From Stictocephala bisonia (taxonomy: Eukaryota; Arthropoda; Insecta; Hemiptera; Membracidae), in contig JAQJVL010000030.1 in NCBI GenBank assembly GCA_035578905.1, forward strand, positions 2,633,801 through 2,697,800: DNA of 64,000 bases, written 5' to 3'. Under the pieces are notes generated by a model that was not told the DNA's origin, searched no databases, and saw nothing but the letters and a program-made list of their open reading frames with translations. Positions 35,701 through 45,130 of the stretch are shown here, one piece after another (within the stretch, counting starts at the first letter, position 1; the number at the start of each line of letters is the position of its first letter). A program made the translations under genes and the position numbers.

Positions 35701-35872
35701 AAATACTCTTCTTGATTGTTCAAATCTCACATAATTGTCTTATACTGAAAATGCCATGTTCTTAATTTGGATACAGTTATATTAGTTACTAACACTCACT
35801 CCACTCCATACTCATATTAAATCTCATATAAAAGCTCTAAACACTCGCTTTTCTAGGTTTTTTTTTTTTTAT
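32726..35872. other. Gene-free region
   Basis: Long AT-rich interval. Short open frames at 33273-33536 and 34193-34471 have no recognisable domain. A G12 run lies at about 35609. No element ends were seen. Confidence 0.35.
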
Positions 35873-36338
35873 TTATTTATTTTTTTTTTTTTTTGCTGCA
35901 GCATCTTTAATCAAATCTTTAAATTCCAAGGCTTGAAAAAGCTCAGCATTTGCAACAAAACTAGACAATCTAGAATCTTCGTCAGAAGTTGAGTTCCTCG
36001 AGTAGTTGGTTATTTTCAACACACTGAATGATCTTTCTCCAGATGCATTGGATGTCATCGTGCGCAAAGCTGCGTCCATATGTGGAAATTATGTTTTCAA
36101 CCTTTTTGTTGAATAAGTTGCAGATATTCCAAAAGTGGTTCCTGGGAGGCTTGATATTGTTGTTATCATGAGGTCTCTTCATCAAAAATACCTTCAACAA
36201 AGCCTTTGAACTGTACACACTCTTCTCCAAAGTCACCATATATGTCGGTTCCATACTTTTTAGCCAAAACAGAAGCTTTCCCCCTGATTTCTTCATTGTA
36301 AATTGACGATAAGTTGTTCTAAAATGCAAATTCTTCAT
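35873..36338 (-). pseudogene. hAT transposase C-terminal remnant
   Basis: On the minus strand, after a frameshift near 36080, the frame reads MDAALRTMTSNASGERSFSV, LKITNYSRNSTSDEDSRLSS and ALEFKDLIKDAAAKKKK, then stops. This is the hAT dimerisation region: the family block is xASxERSFSxLKxIKxYLRSTMxxxRLxxL, and hAT proteins of the ZMYM1-like group end in a similar F(D/E)DxIxxFAxKKxRK tail. Upstream sequence to 36338 may belong to the same protein in another frame. An A-rich stretch follows the stop. The N-terminal DDE parts are absent. Confidence 0.65.
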
Positions 36339-36518
36339 TTAGACTGAAATAAACTCTGACCAGTTATTCAATTCTAAACACAGCCTGTCAATTAACACCA
36401 TGGGACGTATTAATCGTGTAAATTTTTACTTTTTGGGCGTCTTTTTATTTCAACGTCATCAAGAATATAGGTTTCATTTTTAGAATTTCTTCATTTTTAA
36501 TAACCCTTTTTGCGTAGG
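36339..36518. other. Spacer between hAT remnant and foldback
   Basis: AT-rich, nothing recognised. Confidence 0.4.
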
Positions 36519-36633
36519 AATCAAAGTTATCTCTCAGGCTATTTAGCCTGAGAGATAACTTTGATTATCTCTCAGGAATAATTAATAATAATTCCTACGT
36601 ACGTAGGAATTATTATTAATAATTCCTACGTAC
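36519..36633. repeat. Two adjacent long palindromes
   Basis: First palindrome: perfect 23-nt arms at 36519-36541 and 36544-36566 with a 2-nt spacer, around CTCTCAGGCTATTTAGCCTG. Second: 26-nt arms at 36575-36600 and 36601-36626 with no spacer and one mismatch, centred on TACGTACGTA. The right half of the second is itself nearly palindromic with the bases after it. Motifs ATCTCTCAGG and CGTAGGAAT recur, so the two may have come from one event. Confidence 0.92.
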
Positions 36634-36639
36634 GTTCTC

Positions 36640-37205
36640 CTTCAGAGATTTGTATATGTCGCAAGTCACATTCAAGTCTGCAGCAGTGTTTTGCAATATC
36701 TCGCTACACAACAGTTTACTCGGTCCTGCCGCAACAAACACACTCAAGATTGTTCATAGTGCTGCAACTAATTTGTTGAAATATGAAAATCATTTCTAGG
36801 TTCTATTAAAAGCAAGCCTTCATTTTTGTCAAAAAGAATCTCTTCTTAAATAGCCAAAAATATCTACTCGTCAGCGGTATTCATCTTGTAAGATGTTCTT
36901 TTATCTTCGTAACTCCCGTTAAAACGCAGAGTGACACATAATTCCTCGGTTGCCATGCGAATGGGTGGGTCAGAGTGAGGGGTGGTTATTTGTGATATGT
37001 AAATGTGGCTAGGGGAGCTAGTCGGTTGATAAAGTAATTAGGCCTCTCGTCGACTCTGTCGCCCATCGATCTGATTGCCTATTCGGTAGTCGGTAGAACC
37101 ACGATATAGTATGCACCACCACAGACGAAACCTTGATCTCTGGCACCACCACAATGTCTGACCACCACCGTACAGGCAAGGAAAACGCACAAAGACGTCG
37201 CGATA
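36640..37205. other. Gene-free region
   Basis: Nothing recognised apart from the neighbouring palindromes. Confidence 0.35.
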
Positions 37206-37260
37206 ACGTACGGTTGCATCCGTACGTCTCAGAATAATCGAATCGTTCATTCGATTATTC
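37206..37260. repeat. Two short hairpins
   Basis: ACGTACGG (37206-37213) pairs with CCGTACGT (37220-37227). GAATAATCGAAT (37232-37243) pairs with ATTCGATTATTC (37249-37260). They lie close to the Helitron end at 37320. Confidence 0.8.
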
Positions 37261-37319
37261 ATGAAACGTCTAGTTATAGTATAATATACATAGTTGATTA
37301 AACGTAAAATATATTGTTA

Positions 37320-37400
37320 CTAGGGTACATCCATGCACGCTTCGCGTGCCAACCCCGTCATTCGCTGCGTTCTGGACAACTTCGGCATCGGCATGCCTTT
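37320..37400 (-). mobile_element. Helitron 3' end, family 2
   Basis: On the minus strand: a perfect stem-loop GCACGC-GAA-GCGTGC (37349-37335) ten bases before CCCTAG, followed by T. This is the standard Helitron 3' terminus. Related ends occur at 43302 (minus) and 55878 (plus), sharing CGAGC/AACGCAGCGAATGACGGGGT-type sequence. The 5' end was not located. Confidence 0.6.
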
Positions 37401-37921
37401 TGACTTCATATATTACTGGTTAAACTGTATTAAGTAAAATCTTAATATGTAAATTCATTTAGAGTAGCTGACTCACTTCACTTGAGTTGCAACTTATTTA
37501 TAGTTTAAATGTAAACACTTGCTGTTATTACTTTGCGTATTTAAAACTCTCTCTAATGTTAAGAAAAGTCTGTAACCTTATTCACATTTGATCAGCTGTT
37601 ATTTTTTGTACTAATTTAAATCTCTCTCCATGTCCCATGTTCTTATGGTGGAAAAGCGTATTCTTAAATCTTCCCGTGCCCTTCATGGTAAAAATACTGA
37701 ATAGTGAAGACATTATTTCACAACTCCTAATAAGGGCACATTGTTTGACACCTCGATTGTTAAAATTAATCTTGACATAAGGGAGGAGGTGCGTTAGCAT
37801 TAAAACGACTTCACGTATTAAATATAAGGATTGTTTAGTAACAATAATATTTTTGGACAGTTTTTTTTTTCTCACTATTCCGTTGGTATTACTGTGAGTC
37901 GAACAGCTGACGTGTAATAAA
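37401..37921. other. Possible body of the family 2 Helitron
   Basis: No recognisable coding sequence. A minus-strand open frame runs from here across the boundary of the next element, so it is not one protein. Confidence 0.3.
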
Positions 37922-38869
37922 CAGGGTGGCCAGCTATCGGGAAAACCGGGAATACCGGGAATTATGCGTGAATTACGACTACCGGGAAAAAAAGCGTGAA
38001 TTATGCATGAATTTTGAAGTTTACCGGGAATTTTTACGAAAATCGTTTGTTTGTGAAAAACTATTACCAATCGTATCATTTCTATTTAAAATAGTTAGTC
38101 ATGTCTAACTAAATCGGCATGTTTCCATAAACGCAGGTTATTTAGGCACTTTTGAAAGTAGCCAAAATTAGAAAGTTGGGCGGACGTACCGTCGTTATGA
38201 CAACAAGCGATTATAGGACAATAGACTGAAGACGGATGGGCGGACGGACTCTGACCTTGGCATTCTCGAAATTCTCGTATTGACCGTCGTCCTGTGACCC
38301 AAAGTTGTTCACATCAAATACTGTGCAGTCATTTGGAACTTCTCCATCCTGCGACTACGGCGTTCATATTAGTCATCTTAGGCGACCATATTCTGTTATT
38401 TTGCGTGGGCGTGATTATTCTTAATTTTTAATATAAGTTCGGTAAATCAAAACTAAGGCATTTTTTATTACTGTTTCAAATACCGTATTCGTAAGCGTTG
38501 ATTATGTCGAAGTGTGTTCGTAGATTTGGCGAACTGTGATGAAGAAATAGAATCATCAATTACATGTCTGCTTTCACAAAACAGGTAAGTTGCTACTGAC
38601 AAGATTGTTTACCTTTTACTATAATTATTGTTATTATTATATACTAATAAAAATAATATGTTAGTTACTAAATCAATATAATTGTTAAATATAAAACTTC
38701 AATAATGAATTTGACTTTGATAACCTGAAATTAAATTTTCTGAACATAACTAAATTCAAAATTTTTGCTTGAAATGGGGTCAAGAATTGGCTATTTTGAT
38801 GTGTTTTTTTGCTCTGAAGACGAATTTTAAAACTATATCGTCTATTACGATTATTTATAAAATTGTGTA

Positions 38870-39805
38870 CAATTTTATTTCATGGAGGAATTTTAGTTAT
38901 AATATGTTTGTATGGCGAGTGCAAAATTATTGAAATCTATTTATTTAAAAAGTGTAGTTTATTTTTAATGAATTTTGTTAGGCTTATATTATTTTATATT
39001 TCATTTCTAATATTTCATGTCAATGCCATAAATTTATTAAGTTTATATTATTTTAAATTTCTTTCTTTGTGTTAGCTTTTGTGTTCAATTTTATTTCATG
39101 CACGAATTTTAGCAATAATATGTATATATGGTGAATGCATAATTATTGAAATCGATTTATTTGAAAAGTTTGCACTACACTTGATTGATTGATTTTTGTT
39201 AGGCTTATATTATTTTACATTTCATTTCTAATATTTCATGTCAATGCCATCAATATTATTAAGTTTATATTATTTTAAATTTCTTTCTTTGTGCTAGCTT
39301 ATGTGTTCAATGTTATTTCATGCATGAATTTTAGTTATAATATGTTTATATGGCGAGTGCATAATTATTAAAATCTATTTATTTAAAAAGTGTAGTTTGT
39401 TTTATTGATTTTTGTTGAATTTTGTTAGGCTTATATTATTTTATATTTCATTTCTAATATTTCATGTCAATGCCATCAATTTCTTAAGTTTATATTATTT
39501 TAAATTTCTTTCTTTGTGTTAGCTTTTGTGTTCAATTTTATTTCATGCAGGAATTTTAGTTATAATATGTATATATGGCGAGTGCGTAATTAATTATTGA
39601 AATCTATTTATTTGAAAAGTGTAGTTTATTTTATTGATTATTGTTGAATGTTGTTAGGCTCATATTATTTTATTCATTTCTAATATTTCATATCAATGCC
39701 ATCAATTTATTAAAATATGTTAGTTTAATATTATCTCTGCATTAGCTTTTGTGTAGTGCAAATTTTTATTTCATGCAGGAATTTTAATTAAATATATGTC
39801 ACGTG
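38870..39805. repeat. 216-226-bp tandem repeat array
   Basis: Units start at 38870, 39086, 39308, 39533 and 39759 with a block similar to CAATTTTATTTCATGCAGGA, giving four full units and a partial fifth. Shared internal blocks include ATATGGCGAGTGCATAATTA, GTTAGGCTTATATTATTTTA and ATTTCATGTCAATGCCATCA. The units differ by small indels and substitutions. The array lies wholly inside the 37922-40414 element. Confidence 0.93.
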
Positions 39806-40043
39806 CTTGATTTTAAAAATTAATTAATAACAAAAAAATTTCAAGTGGGCCTACTTGTCTATTAGAAATTGTTAAATTTGTATAGTAGTAAGTTTTAAGA
39901 ACTATACAAAACTGTGTACTTAATGTAGAGTTTTCTTGTTATAAATATTATTCTTGTTCTTAACTACATATTTGCATAGATTATTAATATGTTCTTTTTC
40001 AAATGATTTTATGTGTCACATTTTTGCTTTCATATTTCATGTA

Positions 40044-40046
<3 letters not shown>

Positions 40047-40091
<45 letters not shown>
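40047..40091. repeat. (TA)n microsatellite
   Basis: Uninterrupted TA dinucleotides for about 45 nt, inside the TIR element to the right of its satellite array. Confidence 0.97.
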
Positions 40092-40095
<4 letters not shown>

Positions 40096-40420
40096 TGCTG
40101 TTAATTTACAAATATGTCTGTATTTTCTTATGAATGAGGGCTTTTTTGTAAATAGTTAATGTTTATAGTTATCAGTGCCTGTGAAAAATTCAAATAGTCT
40201 TGTTCCACAGTAAAAAAATTTGTATTTTGTTTTGTATTTTTGTTAAATTTTTTCAACATACAAGAAACAATTGTTTTTTAAATAAATATGTTTATTTTAT
40301 ACCGTTTATGTGTGTTTTTTAGTTACCGTAAGTGACCTGGAAATTATTATTTAACATCCTGGAAAACCTGGAATTATGCATGAATTTTAAAATCCAGTTT
40401 TGCTGGCCACCCTGAATAAA

Positions 40421-40780
40421 CTAACGGATCAGCTGTTACTCACACCCACATTATTGTAATCGTAACTTCTCTAATCTGTTTAGGTTAGTTTTGGGTGCGT
40501 GTTAGATGATCTGCGTCCATTGTGTGTTGTGTTCTGGTCGTGCCTAAAATTATGATAATCATTAATAATAAACTGTAAACACATTTAAACTCTAATAAAT
40601 ATATTGTAAGTTCTCATTACACAGTGTGCCAGTACGTACGTTTTAGATTTTCCCGCAAATAGCTTTTAGCTAGAGGGGTTAGAAGCAAAATTGTTCGGTG
40701 ATAGCATACGAGTATTATGAATGTGTACAGAATTGGAATAAAATAATTAAGTATTTTTATTGAGTTAAAAACTTTTTATA
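40421..40780. other. Gene-free region
   Basis: Nothing recognised. Confidence 0.4.
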
Positions 40781-40834
40781 AAAGGACTGGAAAGGGACAT
40801 AGATTATATAATCTATGTCCCTTTCTAGTCCTTT
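40781..40834. repeat. 54-bp spacerless palindrome
   Basis: Arms of 27 nt meet at 40807/40808 without spacer and have one mismatch (a G-T wobble if folded as RNA). The arm contains AAAGGGACATAGATTAT. No terminal repeats or target duplication were evident. Confidence 0.93.
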
Positions 40835-41599
40835 TTCTATCGTCTAATTATTTCTCCCAGTCATGTGACTGCATTTTGTGCAGACGACCTTAAACCCTTT
40901 TTGTAATTTTTTTTGGAATATTTGGTTATTTAAAGATTTTAAAACGAACATTTTCGTACGATTCCAGTTATTATATTTCATTATAAAGATCAAGTTTCGA
41001 CTTTATAATATTACACTTAAGACTCAAATTTGGACACGAGATGAGAATTAAATAAAAGTTGTCCAGCTTAACTCAGCTATCTTGCTGCTATAGAAACGTT
41101 ATGCTGATCTAATTGCTTTTCTTTCACTAGTTTTCTTGTACTGGATTGGAATCATACATTAATATAAAAAAACTAATATCTCTATTTATATGTTGTGCTA
41201 ATGTTTATTTATTTATTTATGCTCGAGATTGTTTTCCTGTGTTGGAATTATTGATACGGTTTCGGAAATAATAACTATTCTTCACATTGTGTCTAGTTCA
41301 GAAATCTAAACCAGTTTGATGAGGACATAAAAATAGATAACAAGTATAACGTACTACAAGTGTTAATGCGTTATTGTTGTTAATTAATGTTGTAAGTTAT
41401 GCTGAAGTAGTAGTTAGTTAAAGCATCTTTGTAACGTTTAGATTTCCTTTGAACAGTAAATGGAGGAAATACTAGAAAGTTTTTTTTAACTTGCCTTGTT
41501 CGCAGTGTGGCAATTTAAAAAAAATCTACAATGTTGAATACTTTTGTATCGATTTTTAATTAAAAACAACGTCATATTAAAGTATTAGTGTGTATTACT
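40835..41599. other. Gene-free region
   Basis: AT-rich, nothing recognised. Confidence 0.35.
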
Positions 41600-41740
41600 T
41601 GTTGTTAGTTCAGTTGGTACTTAAAGATGAAGGCTTCGAACAACGGAGTGCGTTGTCCGTGGTTCTAATCTCCTTCTCAGCTGATGGTCAACCCCTTGCT
41701 ACTCGGTCTGCCGATTGCGTGAACTGGCGAATTAAACTTA
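41600..41740 (+). repeat. Weak tRNA-like SINE candidate
   Basis: GTTCAGTTGGTACTTAAAG resembles a pol III A-box region, and GGTTCTAATCTCC at 41661-41673 resembles a B box. The spacing of about 45 nt is plausible. No copy elsewhere in the window was matched. Confidence 0.25.
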
Positions 41741-42064
41741 AGATTAAAAAACATTTCGTTCTGTAATTTATAGGTTTATATTTGGTTCAATCTCATTTCT
41801 CTAATTATCTATCGAAATACATTTTAAGCACTTAACCACATTCATAGAATTAGAGTTATCTGTGATTTTAAAACTTGGAAGTTTTTTATCAAAGTTAGTT
41901 TCTGTACATTGAATTTTAAATTTTTTTTATTACAGATGGAATCCTTGAAATAGAAAGCAGTTTTTTATTTATTATTAATATTTTGCTATTTTTATTACGT
42001 ATAACTATCGTTTCCGACATGACCGATAACTGGCTTACTAAATAATAAACACTGTGTTGTTAAT

Positions 42065-42560
42065 GTTGCTAATATCGGCAAACGGTAAGTGATCGCGTCT
42101 TCGTCTGGACCTTTCACGTTCACCGCACGTCTGACGTAAGACATAACACGGCGACGTGCAAAAATCACGATCGGAATAGTATTAGAAATACTTTAGGACG
42201 TAAAGATCTGCTGCTATGTTATCTGATGCATTTTGAAATCGACTTGTGTGTTCTTATGGAAATCGTTGCGTGCACCCGTCGATACAAATGCAACCGGTTT
42301 AATGGCAGCTAGAATGGCAACAATTACAAACGTAGTGGCCATTTAGAGCGATCCCGCGTGACGTGAATATTGAGGAGCCCTCGGCGATCCACGTAAATTA
42401 TCATTCGAAATGACATGACTGGCCGACTCATAGGCAATATAGCTTAAGTTGCCCCAAGGGCTCGACCGAAATTCCACGATCGGATCTGTCGTAATTGGTA
42501 ATACCAACTAATCCGTCAACAGCGGTGCAGCCGCCACGGCTGACCCGGACGATCTTGTAA
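42065..42560. promoter_or_regulatory. Less AT-rich, apparently non-repetitive block
   Basis: About 500 bp with a GC content well above the flanks, no open frame of note and no resemblance to other repeats in the window. It contains homeodomain-like sites such as GTAATTGGTAATACC and AACAATTACAAACG. This is the look of a cis-regulatory block, but function is only inferred. Confidence 0.25.
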
Positions 42561-42659
42561 CTTTATTGCACTGCTCTTAATTTGGGTTTAATTACGGTCT
42601 GTGTACTAGTCTCGCTATGTGTAATAGTTGCTATTATTATTATTGTTATTTTACTTCCA

Positions 42660-43010
42660 TATGACACTATAGTGATCGTCCAAAAAATATTTTTTTACAA
42701 GTTGGTCTAAAAATCCATTTTAGGGTCCCCTGAATCCAAAAACGTGTTTTTTTTTCGAAAAAAGATTTTGGTGTCTGTCCGTATGTGTGTCTGTGTGTGT
42801 GTTTGTGCAGTTCGTTGGAGACCAAACGGATGGATAACTTTTTATGAAATTTGGTATGTAGGTGTATTTAGCCAATATCTCCAGACCATTTGTTCACTTT
42901 TTGAAATTTTATTTTATTTATTTTTTTATTTTTATAGGCTAAAAATATACATACAAAAATGGAATTTCTCAAAAACGGCAATAACGATTTTGATTAAATT
43001 TTCAGGAAAG
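42660..43010 (+). mobile_element. Transposon-derived sequence, unclassified
   Basis: GTCTGTCCGTATGTGTGTCT followed by ACGGATGGATAACTTTTTAT and GAAATTTGGTATGTAGG. Such strings (TGTCTGTCCGT, then a TGAAATTTGGTATGT stretch) recur in non-coding parts of arthropod Helitron-like and other repeats. No ends were located, so the family is uncertain. Confidence 0.35.
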
Positions 43011-43301
43011 ATGTGAATTACAATTTAACATATTTTAGTATAAACCGCATGTCTTTAACTTGACTAGTTTTTTTAATTATGGCAAAAAAACATATTTTGG
43101 AATCAAACTCGTAATTTTCAAAGTTTTGATTTTTAGTGTTTAATATGGGGGAAAGTCTATGCCAATTCCTTGGAACCATTTATTTGTTCAGTGAAGTCAA
43201 CATTGTTGCGAGTATGTAGGTAGAGAAGGGAGCTAGCTGTAAAGCGCCTTATTTCCGTTTGGCAGGTTGGGAATCCGTCCGTTGCCATGTAGTAATGGAT
43301 A

Positions 43302-43640
43302 TTAGAGGAACCTCTGCACGCTTCGAGTGGCAACCCCGTCACTCGCTACGCTCGTGTCACCTCGATCGTGTAATTTTGTCATTTTTCTTCACATTGTACG
43401 CTTACGTTGTCAAGTTGCACCGTCGTCAAGATCTTCGTTTGTACAGTATATTGTTACAACGGCTCTGATTTTACCTGTACCGGGGTATTTACCATCCGCT
43501 TTATTCTAGGTCTTTGGGGGAATATATTGTGAAATTCTTTCTTAGTACCCATGTACATATTTTTGTGCAAGTTTCATGGTTCAAAGCCTTGTAGTTTTTG
43601 AGAACCTGTGACAAGTAAGTCAATTGTATTTGGTTCATAT
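43302..43640 (-). mobile_element. Helitron 3' end, family 2, second copy
   Basis: On the minus strand the sequence ends CCACTCGAAGCGTG then AGAGGTTCCTCTAAT, matching the 37320 copy through GAGTGACGGGGTTG. The terminal stem is imperfect here. Upstream on the same strand, CTCAAAAACTACAAGGCTTT and ACCATGAAACTTGCAC are like the 5' halves of arthropod Helitrons, so most of the element may lie at 43302-43640. Confidence 0.45.
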
Positions 43641-44321
43641 AAAGTATTTATAGATAAATAAGGAACTCACCCAGTAGTTAGTAAGTGTGTGTAGAGTGAG
43701 ATAAAGGACGCATTTGACGTCATGTTGAACTAGAGTAGGTGGGAGCGCCTGTCTTAAGATTTGGTGTCTAATATTTTGTTCCGCCATTTACGAATAAGAT
43801 CTACGTAAGAGTAGTATATTTTGTAAAAAGCGTGCCCAACTCACTTTCTTTTCTTATGCCCGCTTTTGATTTGGGAGTAGGAATTTACTTTCGATTTCCT
43901 TTTTCCAGAGTAAATCATGGAGGTGATAAGCAAGTGATCGAGACAGTCTACGAAAAAATGTATAAAAATGTCACGACTCTTGAAAAATTAAATTGATGAA
44001 AATGAATTTTAGCCTTATGCTGAATGCTACCAGATGATATAATTGCAAGTGGGGCTTGGAAGATCCACAATAAGTGTTCTTTATTTGTGCTACGTGGTAG
44101 TTTTGATTGGAAAGCATAAAACATTTGTAGTCGCAAGCACATTTTCTTCATTGGCATTTTCTTCAAAATTTTTATCCATTTTAGCAAACAAAACTAAATT
44201 TTGTTGAAGAACATGCGTAGTAGCTATTGTTTTAGTAACGTAGGTTTATGGAGCGAACCTAAGTTCGCTTTTTTCGCTCAGCTCTAAGGAGCTGGTGCAT
44301 ACGCAAGACAAATGACTATTC
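43641..44321. other. Gene-free region
   Basis: Nothing recognised except short hairpins near 44255-44295 (AGCGAA...TTCGCT and CAGCTC...GAGCTG). Confidence 0.35.
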
Positions 44322-44400
44322 ATTAGTAAGACGCCGATCATCAACATATGGGAGAATGAGTGTGATGAGTGTAGAAGACGGTTCTAAGTCCGATATACCC
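44322..44400 (-). repeat. Rep-A fragment
   Basis: AAGACGCCGATCATCAACAT and GAATGAGTGTGATGAGTGTA match the start of the copy at 57996. The rest of the repeat is absent. Confidence 0.5.
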
Positions 44401-44819
44401 CAGTGCTGTTCTCGTGGTCACGTAAACTGTTGATCCAACGAGCTTGTAAAACTTAAAGGAGTACTAATTCTCCCCCTTACTTATAAGTTTCCCGCACAAT
44501 TTAGACTATGGTGAATGGGAAGAGTTAAGGAGGAGAATGGTATTTACTTATATATATATAAAGAAATGGACATCCCTCTAAAATTCTCACTATACTTTTT
44601 TTCAGGTCCAGAATATTTCTGTAACACATCCTAGCAATGACCATGGTGCTATCACATCTCCATTCTTGCTTTCAACGCCAATTTAAAACTCTAGAATCGC
44701 AATAATTTGCAGTGTTAATAAAAGACAGCTGCAAGAACTTTGTAGAAGAGATTAAAATAGTTAACAAGGCTTTAAAGATCCAAATGGACACAAAGACTTA
44801 AAGACGTGTACTGCCCGAT

Positions 44820-45130
44820 AGAAATATGATTTTCAAGAGTCGTTTGTTTACATCGATCGCTCGAGTAGACATTGTTCAACAACAAGGAAGTGACTACCAA
44901 GTCGTCGACGGCCATTGTTTCGACGCGCATAAAGCCGGAGATTGTTGTAGGCAATATGTTATTGATCTGAGCATTCAATTCAAATGGCCCCTCGTCGCCG
45001 GCCAATCACACATGCAATAAACCCCACGGAATATATAAATTTATCATTGCCACTTGCGGCGGCCGAGGTTGTTGACACTCGGTCGGTCAGTCACTCACGC
45101 CTTCTCCACCATATGGGAGATCCTCAGACG
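44820..45130 (+). promoter_or_regulatory. Promoter-like or enhancer-like block
   Basis: A less AT-rich, non-repetitive stretch. It contains CCAATCA (45002), GCAATAAAC, GCGCATAAAG, a TATA-like ATATATAAAT (45031) and an initiator-like TCAGTC (45088). The TATA-to-initiator gap of about 55 nt is too long for one core promoter. No downstream coding exon was recognised. Confidence 0.25.

Larger units (their letters stand above)
37922..40414. mobile_element. Non-autonomous TIR element with internal satellite
   Basis: About 2.5 kb bounded by perfect 13-bp inverted repeats, CAGGGTGGCCAGC at 37922-37934 and its complement at 40402-40414. AATAAA flanks both ends (37916-37921 and 40415-40420); read one base inward the flanks agree at 7 of 8 positions (TAATAAAC/GAATAAAC), which would fit a hAT. 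Near each end is a GAATTATGCATGAATTTT block in direct orientation, and the left end has several ACCGGGAA motifs. There is no transposase; the middle is largely a ~220-bp tandem array and a (TA)n run. Confidence 0.7.

Noticed and set aside
37582..38079. 165-codon minus-strand open frame
   Set aside because: It crosses the left boundary of the TIR element at 37922 and no domain was recognised, so it joins unrelated sequences.
38870..39805. CRISPR-like array
   Set aside because: The units are contiguous 220-bp tandem repeats without unique spacers, and the genome is eukaryotic.
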